A stretch of 64,000 nt of DNA from Flavobacterium saliperosum (GTDB lineage Bacteria > Bacteroidota > Bacteroidia > Flavobacteriales > Flavobacteriaceae): the NCBI RefSeq assembly GCF_900100625.1, contig NZ_FMTY01000001.1, positions 620,001 through 684,000 on the forward strand, read 5' to 3'. The position numbers were made by a program, and so were the translations under genes. Below, piece after piece: positions 45,856 through 54,842 of the stretch (its first letter is position 1; the number at the start of each line of letters is the position of its first letter). A model generated the notes under the pieces. It was not told the DNA's origin and made no database searches. It saw only the letters and a program-made list of their open reading frames with translations.

Positions 45856-47511
45856 TTAATTAACTTTCATTTCTTTGAAATTACGCATCTTATCCTCTCT
45901 TTTTTTATGAATAAATTCACTCCAGGTCGACGTGTCTTCGGCATCATAAATGGTGATTTTCTGGCTGTCGTCTTTCAGTAACAAATCATCCGATTTGCAA
46001 TTTAGAATTCGTGCCGCCGTTTCCAATCCGGAATAGGTAGCTCCGGTTACACCATGCGATAAAGTGCTGGCGCCACAAAGGAACAGATTCTCGAATTCCG
46101 TTTTATTCTTATAGGCAAAAGGACCTACCTGACGCAATGTTTTTTCGGTGCCGTATACGTTTCCACCGGTTGTGTTGACGTAAAACTGATTGGTTTTTGG
46201 CGTTCCTAATTCGGCCTGAACGATATGTTTTCGGGCATCCGGAATGATTTTTTCAACACTGTTGAGGAATTTCTCAATAATTCTCTCTTTGAACGCTTCG
46301 TATTTCGGACAATGGTAATCGTCCAACGCGTCAAATTCTTTAAAACTATCGTAATCCACATAGGTCACCACTTCGAAATTATGGTACCTTCCGTTAAAAC
46401 TCACCGGATCCTTAATTGTCGTGCAACTCATGAAAAACGCCGGAAACTCTTCATCCTGCAGAATATCCCCTTTCGTTAAGGTTTCAAAATGTTTGTCGAT
46501 ATTTTCATCCTTGAAATTCCAGATGTTTCCGGAATCGATTCCGTATTGGGTAACATCCATGTCCAAGGTCAGAAACAAAATAAGCGACGTAACCGAATAC
46601 CGGGTCTTGTCGATTTTCTTACTCAGCTTTTTGCTGATGTTTTCCTTTCCGATCAATTTTAAATAGGTTGTGGAAGGATCCGCATTGGAAATAATGTTTT
46701 TGGCCATTATTCGTTCTCCGCTCGCCAACTCCACTCCAAACGCCTTTTTATTTTCCGTCAGTATTCTGACTACCGATTGCTGTGTTCGCACAACACCTCC
46801 GTAACTTTTTATTTTGGTGGTCATGGCTTTAACGATACCGCTTCCGCCACCCATCGGATAAAAACCACCGTCGAAATAGTGATTCATTACCGAACAGTGT
46901 ACCGGAAAACTGGCCTTGTTGGGCGGTAAACCGTGATCGCCGCATTGGGCATTCAGGATGGCTTTCAGTTTTGAATCTTTAATATGCCAGTCGATAACCC
47001 TTTTCAGACTGAAAAGAGCAAACTTCCCAAAATGTTTGGTTCGGAACGGTACCGTAATGTTTTGCCAGATTCCTTTCAGCTTAGGGATTAACTGCAATTC
47101 TTCGCTGACTTTATAAACCAAGTGAAGGTATTCTTTGATGTTTTTTTCCTCTTTAGGAAAACGGGCAATCAAATTTTGCTGCAAATTTTCTCTGCCTGCG
47201 GGAAGATCGAATTTTTCACCGTCTACGATACAATGATCGTAAGCTTTCGGATTCATTCGGAAGAAAACGATATCGTTGGCAACACCCAATCCTTTGTACA
47301 ACTCGCTGGTGGATTGCCCTTCGTCCAGAAGTCCGATATAATGCACCCCGGGACTGAACCGTTGACCGTTTAACGTAAAACTGTGGCACCAACCTCCGGG
47401 AACGGAATGTTGTTCCAGTACGAGCACTTTTTGTCCGGCACGGGAAAGACATAAGGCGGTCGCTAATCCTCCGGCACCTGAACCTATAACAATCGAGTCG
47501 AATTCTTCCAT
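45856..47511 (-). CDS. CrtI-like NAD(P)/FAD-dependent oxidoreductase (pigment cluster, copy 2)
   Basis: A 551-residue flavoprotein of the carotenoid isomerase/phytoene desaturase type. FAD motif IGSGAGGLATALCLSRAG, second contact NLFLCGASTLSHGVTGATYSG. Related to but clearly distinct from the copy at 24282-25802. The step it catalyses in flexirubin synthesis is not established. Confidence 0.87.
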   Translation of the reverse strand: MEEFDSIVIGSGAGGLATALCLSRAGQKVLVLEQHSVPGGWCHSFTLNGQRFSPGVHYIGLLDEGQSTSELYKGLGVANDIVFFRMNPKAYDHCIVDGEKFDLPAGRENLQQNLIARFPKEEKNIKEYLHLVYKVSEELQLIPKLKGIWQNITVPFRTKHFGKFALFSLKRVIDWHIKDSKLKAILNAQCGDHGLPPNKASFPVHCSVMNHYFDGGFYPMGGGSGIVKAMTTKIKSYGGVVRTQQSVVRILTENKKAFGVELASGERIMAKNIISNADPSTTYLKLIGKENISKKLSKKIDKTRYSVTSLILFLTLDMDVTQYGIDSGNIWNFKDENIDKHFETLTKGDILQDEEFPAFFMSCTTIKDPVSFNGRYHNFEVVTYVDYDSFKEFDALDDYHCPKYEAFKERIIEKFLNSVEKIIPDARKHIVQAELGTPKTNQFYVNTTGGNVYGTEKTLRQVGPFAYKNKTEFENLFLCGASTLSHGVTGATYSGLETAARILNCKSDDLLLKDDSQKITIYDAEDTSTWSEFIHKKREDKMRNFKEMKVN

Positions 47512-47576
47512 ACTTTTATTTTGAGTTTAGCTAAAATTGGAATGAATATGAGAAGTCAATTTTCGCCGGATGTCTA

Positions 47577-48458
47577 TTATTTTTCTGATTTATTCCAAAA
47601 TAGGAAATAATTAAACCATTGCAAAGGATATTTTTCAAGCATGGATTCGACACTTTCAGCATAAGCCTTCAAAAGTCCTTTTTCGTCACGCTGTTTCACA
47701 TTGGCCATTCGGGCATACAGATGGTAATGAAGATTGGGTTCTTTCATTACGTACACAAAAACCACGGGTACCTTTAATCGCGAGGCAATCAGGAAAGGTC
47801 CGGCCGGGAATTTGGCTTCCTCACCCATTAAGGTTTCGGTCATAACTTTGCTTCCTTCGAAATAGCGGTCGCCGGTAAAACAAATCAACTCATTCTTCGA
47901 CAAGGCATTATTAATCTCAAAAATATGGGATAAATCGTCTTTTACGATAATGAACTTTACGGATGGTTTTTTGGTGACGCGCTCGAGATATTCTTTGATG
48001 GCGGAATGTTCTCCATCGGAAGTCACCAGGTTAATCTGACATTCCAGATCGATTTCTCCGAAAAAATGCTCGGCGATTTCAAAATTCCCCACATGGGCAC
48101 TGATTAGCACTCCGCCTTTTTTCTCGGCAAGAAGTTCGCGCAGTAAATCAATACCATCAAACTCATAGGTGAATTTATCGCGCAGACCGGCTGAAATTGC
48201 GGTTTTATCAATAAGTGTCTGTCCGAAAATAAAATAGCTCTTGTAGACCATTATTTTCGACTTCAGATAGGAATAATGAAGTCGGCTTCGGAAATAATAA
48301 AACGTAGCCCGATTGGATTTTCGTTCAAACAGAAAATAATAAAAAGCTACAAAAATCAAGACAGAATAGGCTGCTTTGATTCCGAGCTTTTTTATGCAAA
48401 AAACAAATATTTTGTATCCTAAAAGAGTCCCTTTGGACTTTCCATCCCATTGACTCAT
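47577..48458 (-). CDS. HtrB/LpxL-type lysophospholipid acyltransferase family protein
   Basis: A 293-residue acyltransferase with one N-terminal membrane helix (AAYSVLIFVAFYYFLF) and the HX4E motif ISAHVGNFEIAE, followed by CFTGDRYFEGS. In the pigment cluster it is a good candidate for forming the ester between polyene acid and dialkylresorcinol, in competition with the acyltransferase domain of the MMPL fusion. It follows the ACP gene by 6 nt. Confidence 0.85.
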   Translation of the reverse strand: MSQWDGKSKGTLLGYKIFVFCIKKLGIKAAYSVLIFVAFYYFLFERKSNRATFYYFRSRLHYSYLKSKIMVYKSYFIFGQTLIDKTAISAGLRDKFTYEFDGIDLLRELLAEKKGGVLISAHVGNFEIAEHFFGEIDLECQINLVTSDGEHSAIKEYLERVTKKPSVKFIIVKDDLSHIFEINNALSKNELICFTGDRYFEGSKVMTETLMGEEAKFPAGPFLIASRLKVPVVFVYVMKEPNLHYHLYARMANVKQRDEKGLLKAYAESVESMLEKYPLQWFNYFLFWNKSEK

Positions 48459-48464
48459 AACGGA

Positions 48465-48716
48465 TTAGTTCTTGTGCTGAATTTTAGTTTCAATCAGATT
48501 ATAGAAATCCTGGAACGTGGCGATTCCGACAAAATCAGCCTCACCCAGTTTTACTCCAAAGTTTGCTTCAATGGTTACTACCAAATCCACATAATCCAAA
48601 CTATCCAAACCCAATGTATCTTTAAGGTTTGATTCCGGGGAGATTACCTCTGCATCTACTTCAAACTCGTCGATTAAAATCTCATTAATCTTCTCTAAAA
48701 TCTCTTCTGTATTCAT
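48465..48716 (-). CDS. Acyl carrier protein (pigment cluster, copy 2)
   Basis: An 83-residue acyl carrier protein; attachment serine S39 in LGLDSLDYVDLVV. Distinct from the copy at 36835-37092, which suggests separate carriers for different parts of the pathway (starter, polyene). Confidence 0.92.
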   Translation of the reverse strand: MNTEEILEKINEILIDEFEVDAEVISPESNLKDTLGLDSLDYVDLVVTIEANFGVKLGEADFVGIATFQDFYNLIETKIQHKN

Positions 48717-48800
48717 ATAAACTGTTTATTATTTTTTAAAGGTAATGTGGAATCTCATTTTCATTGGCTTTCTTACCTACTGCAGATGCTTACTTCCTGT

Positions 48801-50027
48801 TTACTCTTTAAATTTCTTTACCACAACTGCTGAATTTGTCCCTCCAAATCCAAAAGAATTCGACAAATATATATCAAATTTTTTATTTACGGTCTCGGTT
48901 GCAATATTTAACTTTTTGGAATCCTCATCAGGATTTTCGAAATTAATGTTTGGTGCGATGAAATCATTCTGCATCATTATGGTCGAATAAATCACCTCAC
49001 TGGCTCCCGCCATCCAACATTCGTGACCGGTCATTGATTTGGTGGAACTTACGTGCGGATTACTTTCCCCGAAAACTTCATGAATCGCTTTGGCTTCATT
49101 GGCATCCCCAAGTGGTGTTGACGTGGCGTGGGCATTGATATAACCTACTTCACTCGGATGTACGCCCGCCTGTTCCAAGGCGCGTCGCATGGCTGTTGCC
49201 GGTCCTTCCACGTTTGGCGTTGAAATATGGCCTCCGTTTGAAGAGAAACCATACCCTATGATTTCAGCGATAATCGGCGCTCCGCGTTTCACGGCCGATT
49301 CATAACTTTCCAGGATTAATGTGGCACCACCACCACTTGGCACCAATCCGTCACGGCCGGCATCAAAAGGTCGGGATGCTTTGGCAGGTTCTTGTTCGTT
49401 GGGTGAAAAAACGCCCAATCCGTCAAAACTCGCCATGGCATATTTGTTGATTTCCTGTGCGCCTCCGCAGATGATCATGTCCTGCATTCCCTGTTTAATC
49501 AACAGAAAACCCAATCCAATGGAATGCGAACCGCTCGCGCAAGCCGCACTGATGGTCATGTTCACGCCGCGCAATCTGAAAATGGTAGACAAGTTCATGG
49601 TTACGGTAGAGTTCATCGATTTGAAAATCGCACCGGAACCGATTAAAGCGGTATCTTTCTTTTCACGGATGATATCGGTCGCTTCAATAATGGCTTTGGA
49701 AACACTGTCGTTACCGTATAAAATTCCCACTTCGTTTTCGTCGAAATAACTGTCTTCAATTTTGGCGTTTTTCAATGCCTCGATGGTTGCCATATAGGCA
49801 TATTCCGTTTCTTCGCCCACACTGATGCGTTGGCGACGGCTTAACAGGTTTTTCAGATCCGGTTTCGGAACCATTCCACTGATGGCCGACTGAAATCCGA
49901 ATTCTTTTCGTTCCTCATCATATACTATCCCTGATTTCCCTTCGTAAAGCGATTGTTTCACTTCCTCCAACGAAGTTCCAATACAGGAATAAATCCCCAT
50001 TCCGGTAATAACGACCCTTCTGTCCAT
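48801..50027 (-). CDS. Beta-ketoacyl-ACP synthase, FabF-type (active)
   Basis: A 408-residue ketosynthase and the closest of the set to primary FabF: C163 in SAACASGSHSIG, His in NAHATSTPLGD, His in MTGHECWMAGAS. With FabG directly upstream on the mRNA it supplies chain elongation for the cluster. Confidence 0.93.
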   Translation of the reverse strand: MDRRVVITGMGIYSCIGTSLEEVKQSLYEGKSGIVYDEERKEFGFQSAISGMVPKPDLKNLLSRRQRISVGEETEYAYMATIEALKNAKIEDSYFDENEVGILYGNDSVSKAIIEATDIIREKKDTALIGSGAIFKSMNSTVTMNLSTIFRLRGVNMTISAACASGSHSIGLGFLLIKQGMQDMIICGGAQEINKYAMASFDGLGVFSPNEQEPAKASRPFDAGRDGLVPSGGGATLILESYESAVKRGAPIIAEIIGYGFSSNGGHISTPNVEGPATAMRRALEQAGVHPSEVGYINAHATSTPLGDANEAKAIHEVFGESNPHVSSTKSMTGHECWMAGASEVIYSTIMMQNDFIAPNINFENPDEDSKKLNIATETVNKKFDIYLSNSFGFGGTNSAVVVKKFKE

Positions 50028-50043
50028 TTTTTAAAAAGTAATG

Positions 50044-50775
50044 TTATGAATAAATTCCCCCGTTAATATTAATAACTTCTCCTGTAATGTAACCCGCTTT
50101 TGGTGAGGCTAAAAAACCAACCAATTCGGCCACCTCTTCAGCTTCCCCGAAACGGTTTGCCGGCACCATTTTGATTAATTCTTTTTCATCCAAATCGCTG
50201 GTCATGTCGGTACGGATAAAACCGGGCGCCACAGCATTCACGGTAATATTACGTTTAGCCACTTCCTGAGCCAAGGCTTTGGTCGCTGCTACAACAGCTC
50301 CTTTAGCCGCCGAATAATTGGTTTGTCCCGCCGTTCCTTTTACACCGGAAACCGACACCATGTTCACGATACGGCCGTATTTGTTACGCAACATTCTTTG
50401 AATAAAGAAATTCGTCACGTTGAAAAACCCGTTCAGACTTGTGTTGATTACATTGGTCCAATCTTCGTGCGACATCCACATGAACAAACCATCGCGTGTG
50501 ATACCCGCATTATTAACGATAACCTCAACTACCGCTTCCGGATTGGCTTCCTGCCATGCGGTCAGTGTATTTTTCACTTCCTCTGCATCGGAAACATTGA
50601 ATTTTATAATTTCACCGGTCGCACCTTTTTTCACCACTTCTTCCAAAGTTTTTTTGGCCGCTTCCTGATTGAACTGATAATTGATCAGTATATGATATTT
50701 TTTATCTTCTGCTAATTTCTGGCAGATAGCGCTCCCGATTCCGCGGGAACCTCCTGTTACTAAGGCACACTTCAT
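50044..50775 (-). CDS. fabG: 3-oxoacyl-ACP reductase, FabG-type
   Basis: A 243-residue short-chain dehydrogenase. NADPH motif VTGGSRGIGSA, NNAG motif VNNAGITRDG, catalytic Ser-Tyr-Lys in MVSVSGVKGTAGQTNYSAAKG. It reduces 3-oxoacyl-ACP during polyene elongation. The start is the ATG at 50775 (MKCALVTGG); the frame is open further upstream but that stretch lies inside the WG-repeat gene. Confidence 0.93.
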   Translation of the reverse strand: MKCALVTGGSRGIGSAICQKLAEDKKYHILINYQFNQEAAKKTLEEVVKKGATGEIIKFNVSDAEEVKNTLTAWQEANPEAVVEVIVNNAGITRDGLFMWMSHEDWTNVINTSLNGFFNVTNFFIQRMLRNKYGRIVNMVSVSGVKGTAGQTNYSAAKGAVVAATKALAQEVAKRNITVNAVAPGFIRTDMTSDLDEKELIKMVPANRFGEAEEVAELVGFLASPKAGYITGEVININGGIYS

Positions 50776-50779
50776 AGTC

Positions 50780-51892
50780 TTATTTTTGAAATAATTCGGC
50801 GTTCTCAAACCACTTTCCGCCCAAAACGCTTCCGTCCGGTTTGATAAAACCCCATTGTTTTCCTGATTTGACACGTGCCAAACCATTGATGAATCCTTTA
50901 TCGCTTTTCTTGAACAAAGCAGCCAAACCACCGGCCGTAATTTGATAATTGGCCGGAATAACCAGTTTTCCGCTGGCATTGATGAAGCCCCACTCTTTTT
51001 CTTTTACCGGTGCCAATCCGTCCGGACTAAAAATTTCGGCATCAAGATAGGTCGGCTGAACCACATATTCCCCTTTCAGGTTGATGTAACCCCATTTTTT
51101 TCCTTCGCTAACCGGCGCCAGGTTTTTTGAAAACGCTTTTACTTTGTCAAATTTAGGCTCGATAATCCAATTCCCTTTCATGTCGATGAATCCGATTTTA
51201 TCCCCTTTTTTGGCATAGGTATTGTCCTGTGTATGGAAATCCCAAATTTTATTCACTCCTTCTATAGCAGTGAATTTATTGGCTGAAACCAAACCGAACA
51301 CTTCTCCTTTTCTGGCCCAGGTGGTATTTTTGAAAAAGTTACCGATTTCATCGTATTCGGTGTTTACCACCAACTTTCCGGTTTTATCGATAATTCCCCA
51401 TTTATCGTTGAGTTTCACACGGGCAAAACCTTCGTCAAACGATTTGATTACCTGATAGGTTGGCTGAAGTAGGATATCGCCTTTTGGATTAATTAATCCG
51501 ATTTTTTCATTTTGTTTTAGAAATGCCACACCTTCTTCAAAGTCAAATACTTTTTCCGAAGCCGGCATTTTAAGAGTTTCCCCTTTCTTATTAATGTAGA
51601 ACCACTGCTTGTCTTTTTCCACCACGCAGATACCGCTGTTGAAATATTTGGCATCCGAAAACGAAGGCTGAATTACCCATTCCCCTTTAGGACCGATAAA
51701 ACCCCATTTCCCGTTCTCTTCGGCAGCAGCCAACCCTTCTGAAAAATTCTTTGCCACTTTAAATTTCGGCTGAATCGCAAAATCTCCGGTTTTGGTGATG
51801 TACCCAAATTTCCCGTCCTGACGTACCAGGGCCAATTCCTGTGCCGAAACCAACTGAACCAACAATAGTAATAATAAAGCGACTTTTTTCAT
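50780..51892 (-). CDS. Exported WG-repeat protein
   Basis: A 370-residue protein with a signal peptide (cleavage near LVSAQ) followed by about nine WG/KLWG-type repeats of roughly 40 residues, recognisable by GKWGFI, KKGE/KGD turns and IxPxF strands. Such repeats form beta-solenoid or propeller-like surfaces. It is consistently near the start of this operon, between the ammonia-lyase and FabG genes, but has no known role in pigment formation. Confidence 0.85.
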   Translation of the reverse strand: MKKVALLLLLLVQLVSAQELALVRQDGKFGYITKTGDFAIQPKFKVAKNFSEGLAAAEENGKWGFIGPKGEWVIQPSFSDAKYFNSGICVVEKDKQWFYINKKGETLKMPASEKVFDFEEGVAFLKQNEKIGLINPKGDILLQPTYQVIKSFDEGFARVKLNDKWGIIDKTGKLVVNTEYDEIGNFFKNTTWARKGEVFGLVSANKFTAIEGVNKIWDFHTQDNTYAKKGDKIGFIDMKGNWIIEPKFDKVKAFSKNLAPVSEGKKWGYINLKGEYVVQPTYLDAEIFSPDGLAPVKEKEWGFINASGKLVIPANYQITAGGLAALFKKSDKGFINGLARVKSGKQWGFIKPDGSVLGGKWFENAELFQK

Positions 51893-51916
51893 AATTAATT
51901 AGGATTTTAAAAGGTT

Positions 51917-53437
51917 TTATTCTGCCATTAAATATTCTTTCACCTTCTGAACAAACGGATACATTATCTGATCCTGTTTGAATTCCGGGATGATATTGCG
52001 CACTTCATCGTACATTTTTCGGGTTACTGAAGAAACCTCGCCTTTAAATTCCAAGGCGTCGATGGCCTGTACAATAGTTATCAATTCGATTGCCAAAACC
52101 TCAAACGCGTTTTCAATCACTTTACCGGTAATTACCGCAGCGTTGGTTCCCATACTTACAATATCCTGATTGTCGTTGTTGTTCGGAATACTGTGAACGT
52201 ACATAGAATTGGACAACATCTGACTTTCCGCCGTGGTGGAAGTAGCCGTAAACTGCACCCCCTGCATTCCGAAATTGAATCCTAACGTACCTAAATTTAC
52301 AAACGGAGGCAAGATTTCATTCAGTTTGGAATTCAGCAAATAGTTCAGCTGACGTTCGGCCAACATCGTTAATTTGGCCACCACCAGTTTCAATTTATCC
52401 ATTTCCAACGAGATGTAATCCCCGTGGAAATTTCCGCCGTGGTACACGTGTTGGTTTTTCACATCCACAATCGGGTTATCATTGGCCGAATTGATTTCGT
52501 TTTCCAATACCGATGCCACGGTGTTTATCGTATCGAGTACCGGTCCTAAAATTTGCGGCACACAACGTAATGAATAGTATTCCTGTACTTTTTCTTTGAA
52601 AACGTCTTCGGTATTTTCACCCGTATAAAGGTGGTCTTCGCGTTTGCGTACCAAAGCACTGTCGGCAAGGTTGTCGCGCATCATTTTAGCAATTTCCTGC
52701 TGACCGAAATGACGTTTGGTGTTGTTTAACTCGGCCGATAAATGATCGTCATACGCCTGAACGATTTCGTTGATCGCACAAGAACATTTCACTGCCCAAT
52801 CCAGAACTTTTTCAGCATTATGAACATTTACGATACCGATTCCGGTCATTACCGAAGTTCCGTTCATCAAGGCCAATCCTTCGCGGATTTCCACATTGAT
52901 CGGTTGCAGGTTTTCAATTTCGAAAACTTCTTTAGTCGCTCTTCGTTCGCCTTTGTAAAAGACTTCCCCTTCACCGATTAAGGTCAGTGCCAAATGCGCC
53001 AACTGAACCAAATCACCACTCGCTCCTACACCGCCGTGTTCGAAAATCAAAGGTGTAATATCTCTGTTAATGAATTCTTTCATCAAATGAATAACCGAAG
53101 GATGTACGCCTGAATTCCCTAGTGAAAGCGTATTCAGTCGCGCTAAGATGGCGGATTTCACACAAACCGGGCTCAATGGCTTTCCGGTTCCGGAGGAATG
53201 ACTTCGAATCAGATTGTATTGCAATTGTAAACGGTCTTCGTCTTTAATTCGGTATTGTGCCATGGGACCGAAACCGGTGTTTACTCCGTATATTACTTTA
53301 TTTCCTGAAAATTCCTTTAAAAAATTAAAGCTCTCTTCCACTCGGTTCAAAACCTGGTCGCTTACGGCAACTTTGTTGTTTTTAAACACGATGGCTGTGA
53401 ATTCTTCCAAGCTCAAATATTCATTTATTGTATTCAT
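51917..53437 (-). CDS. Tyrosine ammonia-lyase (MIO aromatic amino acid lyase)
   Basis: A 506-residue lyase that removes ammonia from tyrosine to give 4-coumarate, the aryl starter of the pigment. The MIO-forming triad is A139-S140-G141 in GGVGASGDLVQ, and Y50 is in YGVNTGFG. The start MNTINEYLSLEEF (ATG at 53437) and the whole sequence closely resemble the characterised F. johnsoniae tyrosine ammonia-lyase, as I recall it. The selectivity pair is S79-H80, which resembles histidine lyases, so motif alone would mislead. First gene of the minus-strand pigment operon. Confidence 0.93.
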   Translation of the reverse strand: MNTINEYLSLEEFTAIVFKNNKVAVSDQVLNRVEESFNFLKEFSGNKVIYGVNTGFGPMAQYRIKDEDRLQLQYNLIRSHSSGTGKPLSPVCVKSAILARLNTLSLGNSGVHPSVIHLMKEFINRDITPLIFEHGGVGASGDLVQLAHLALTLIGEGEVFYKGERRATKEVFEIENLQPINVEIREGLALMNGTSVMTGIGIVNVHNAEKVLDWAVKCSCAINEIVQAYDDHLSAELNNTKRHFGQQEIAKMMRDNLADSALVRKREDHLYTGENTEDVFKEKVQEYYSLRCVPQILGPVLDTINTVASVLENEINSANDNPIVDVKNQHVYHGGNFHGDYISLEMDKLKLVVAKLTMLAERQLNYLLNSKLNEILPPFVNLGTLGFNFGMQGVQFTATSTTAESQMLSNSMYVHSIPNNNDNQDIVSMGTNAAVITGKVIENAFEVLAIELITIVQAIDALEFKGEVSSVTRKMYDEVRNIIPEFKQDQIMYPFVQKVKEYLMAE

Positions 53438-53501
53438 TAAGGCTGTATTTTTTTGCTTAAATATTGTAAGCAATTTTATTTTAAAATTGAATTTATGTCT
53501 T

Positions 53502-53509
53502 TACATTTG
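53502..53509 (+). promoter_or_regulatory. Candidate promoter -7 box of the halogenase-like gene
   Basis: TACATTTG matches TAnnTTTG, 45 nt before the ATG at 53555. It lies 8 bp from the opposite-facing box of the main pigment operon, so the two transcripts start back to back. Confidence 0.5.
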
Positions 53510-53517
53510 AATGCCTG

Positions 53518-53525
53518 CAAAGGTA
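53518..53525 (-). promoter_or_regulatory. Candidate promoter -7 box of the main pigment operon
   Basis: TACCTTTG on the minus strand matches TAnnTTTG, about 80 nt before the ammonia-lyase ATG at 53437. Confidence 0.5.
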
Positions 53526-53554
53526 ACATATTATTAAAAAGAAAAAAGAAAAAT

Positions 53555-54802
53555 ATGACACAGGAGTTTGTAGATGTTTTGGTTATAGGAGCCGGTCCTT
53601 CCGGTTGTGTTTCAGCATCTTACCTACATAATAACGGCACAAAAGTCAAAGTAGTTGAGAAAACAAAATTCCCGCGCCTCGTGGTTGGTGAAAGCCTTAT
53701 CCCGAGGGTTATGGATCATTTTGATGAGGCCGGTTTGTTTCCTGCTCTTGACGCCATGAATTTTGAAAAAAAACTTGGTGCGCGATTCATCAGAGGTGAA
53801 GAAATATGTGTTTTCGACTTCAGTAAAAAATTCGGAGAAGGTTGGGACTGGACCTGGCAGGTACCAAGAGCCGATTTCGACAATACGCTCGCTCAGGAAG
53901 TCATCCGAAAAGGGATTGACCTGGAATTTGAAAGCGAAGTTTTGGCGGTGGAATTCAACGGAAGCGATTCGATTACCACTGTAAAAGACAAAGACGGGAA
54001 CCTGAAAGAAATCCATGCGAAATTCATTATCGATTCCAGCGGATACGGACGTGTTTTACCGCGTCTACTGGATTTGGACACCCCTTCTAAATTAGACCCG
54101 CATTCCTCCATTTTTACCCATGTCAAGGATGTTAACCGTCCCGAAGGTGAAGAAGGCACACTGATTTCTTTCGATATTTTAGAAACCGAAGTCTGGTTAT
54201 GGGTTATTCCGTTCTCCAACGGCAATACCAGCTTAGGTGTTGTGGGACCAACTACCTTTATCAATTCCCTTTCCGAAAATAAAGACAATGCGGAGGCGTT
54301 GAAAAATGCCATCCAGTTATCCGACTACTACATCAAACGTTTTGGCGGGGTGGAGTTCTTATTCGAACCGGTGAAACTGGAAAATTATTCCCGTTCGGTG
54401 AAGAAAATGTACGGTGACGGTTTTGCGTTAACCGGAAACAGTTCGGAATTTTTGGACCCGGTTTTCTCATCCGGAGTTGCTTTTGCTACGGAATCGGGTA
54501 TGCTTTCCGCGAAATTGATTCACCGTCAGTTGCAGGGTGAAAAGATTGACTGGGAAGTGGAATTTACCGAATACATGCGTAGAGGCATCGGTGTGTTTAC
54601 CACTTATGTGAAAGAATGGTACACCGGTAATTTACAGACTTTATTCTTCCACCAGCCGGAAAACCCGGAAGTGAAGGAAAAAATCTGTGCGGTTTTGGCC
54701 GGTTATGTTTGGAATCAGGACAATCCGTTTGTGAAGAAACACGACAATGTGATTAAAAATATGGCACACATGATCAATCTTGAAAAAGAGCAAGCGAAAT
54801 AA
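53555..54802 (+). CDS. Flavin-dependent halogenase-like oxidoreductase (pigment cluster)
   Basis: A 415-residue FAD protein divergent from the pigment operon. FAD motif GAGPSG (12-17); WLWVIP at 214-219 fits the halogenase signature WxWxIP; FLDPVFSSG at 299-307 fits the phenolic-halogenase type; and K73 in EKKLGARF aligns with the catalytic lysine of PrnA-like enzymes. Some flexirubins are chlorinated on the aryl ring, which such an enzyme could do; a related hydroxylase is the alternative. I start at ATG 53555 (MTQEFVDVL); the upstream frame covers promoter DNA. Confidence 0.82.
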   Translation: MTQEFVDVLVIGAGPSGCVSASYLHNNGTKVKVVEKTKFPRLVVGESLIPRVMDHFDEAGLFPALDAMNFEKKLGARFIRGEEICVFDFSKKFGEGWDWTWQVPRADFDNTLAQEVIRKGIDLEFESEVLAVEFNGSDSITTVKDKDGNLKEIHAKFIIDSSGYGRVLPRLLDLDTPSKLDPHSSIFTHVKDVNRPEGEEGTLISFDILETEVWLWVIPFSNGNTSLGVVGPTTFINSLSENKDNAEALKNAIQLSDYYIKRFGGVEFLFEPVKLENYSRSVKKMYGDGFALTGNSSEFLDPVFSSGVAFATESGMLSAKLIHRQLQGEKIDWEVEFTEYMRRGIGVFTTYVKEWYTGNLQTLFFHQPENPEVKEKICAVLAGYVWNQDNPFVKKHDNVIKNMAHMINLEKEQAK

Positions 54803-54805
54803 AAT

Positions 54806-54836
54806 AAAAAACCCCGATGCATTATCGGGGTTTTTT
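54806..54836. terminator. Bidirectional terminator between halogenase-like gene and pth
   Basis: CCCCGAT (54812-54818) and ATCGGGG (54824-54830) form a 7-bp stem with a 5-nt loop, flanked by A6 and T6, so it can stop both convergent genes. Confidence 0.85.
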
Positions 54837-54842
54837 ATTTTT

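Noticed and set aside
50776-50979. N-terminal extension of FabG
   Set aside because: The extra 68 codons lie inside the WG-repeat gene on the same strand in another frame and have no family match; MKCALVTGG is the normal start.
51917-53437. Histidine ammonia-lyase (hut pathway)
   Set aside because: The Ser-His selectivity pair points to histidine, but the protein is nearly identical in pattern to the characterised tyrosine lyase of F. johnsoniae, and it sits in the pigment cluster without other hut genes.
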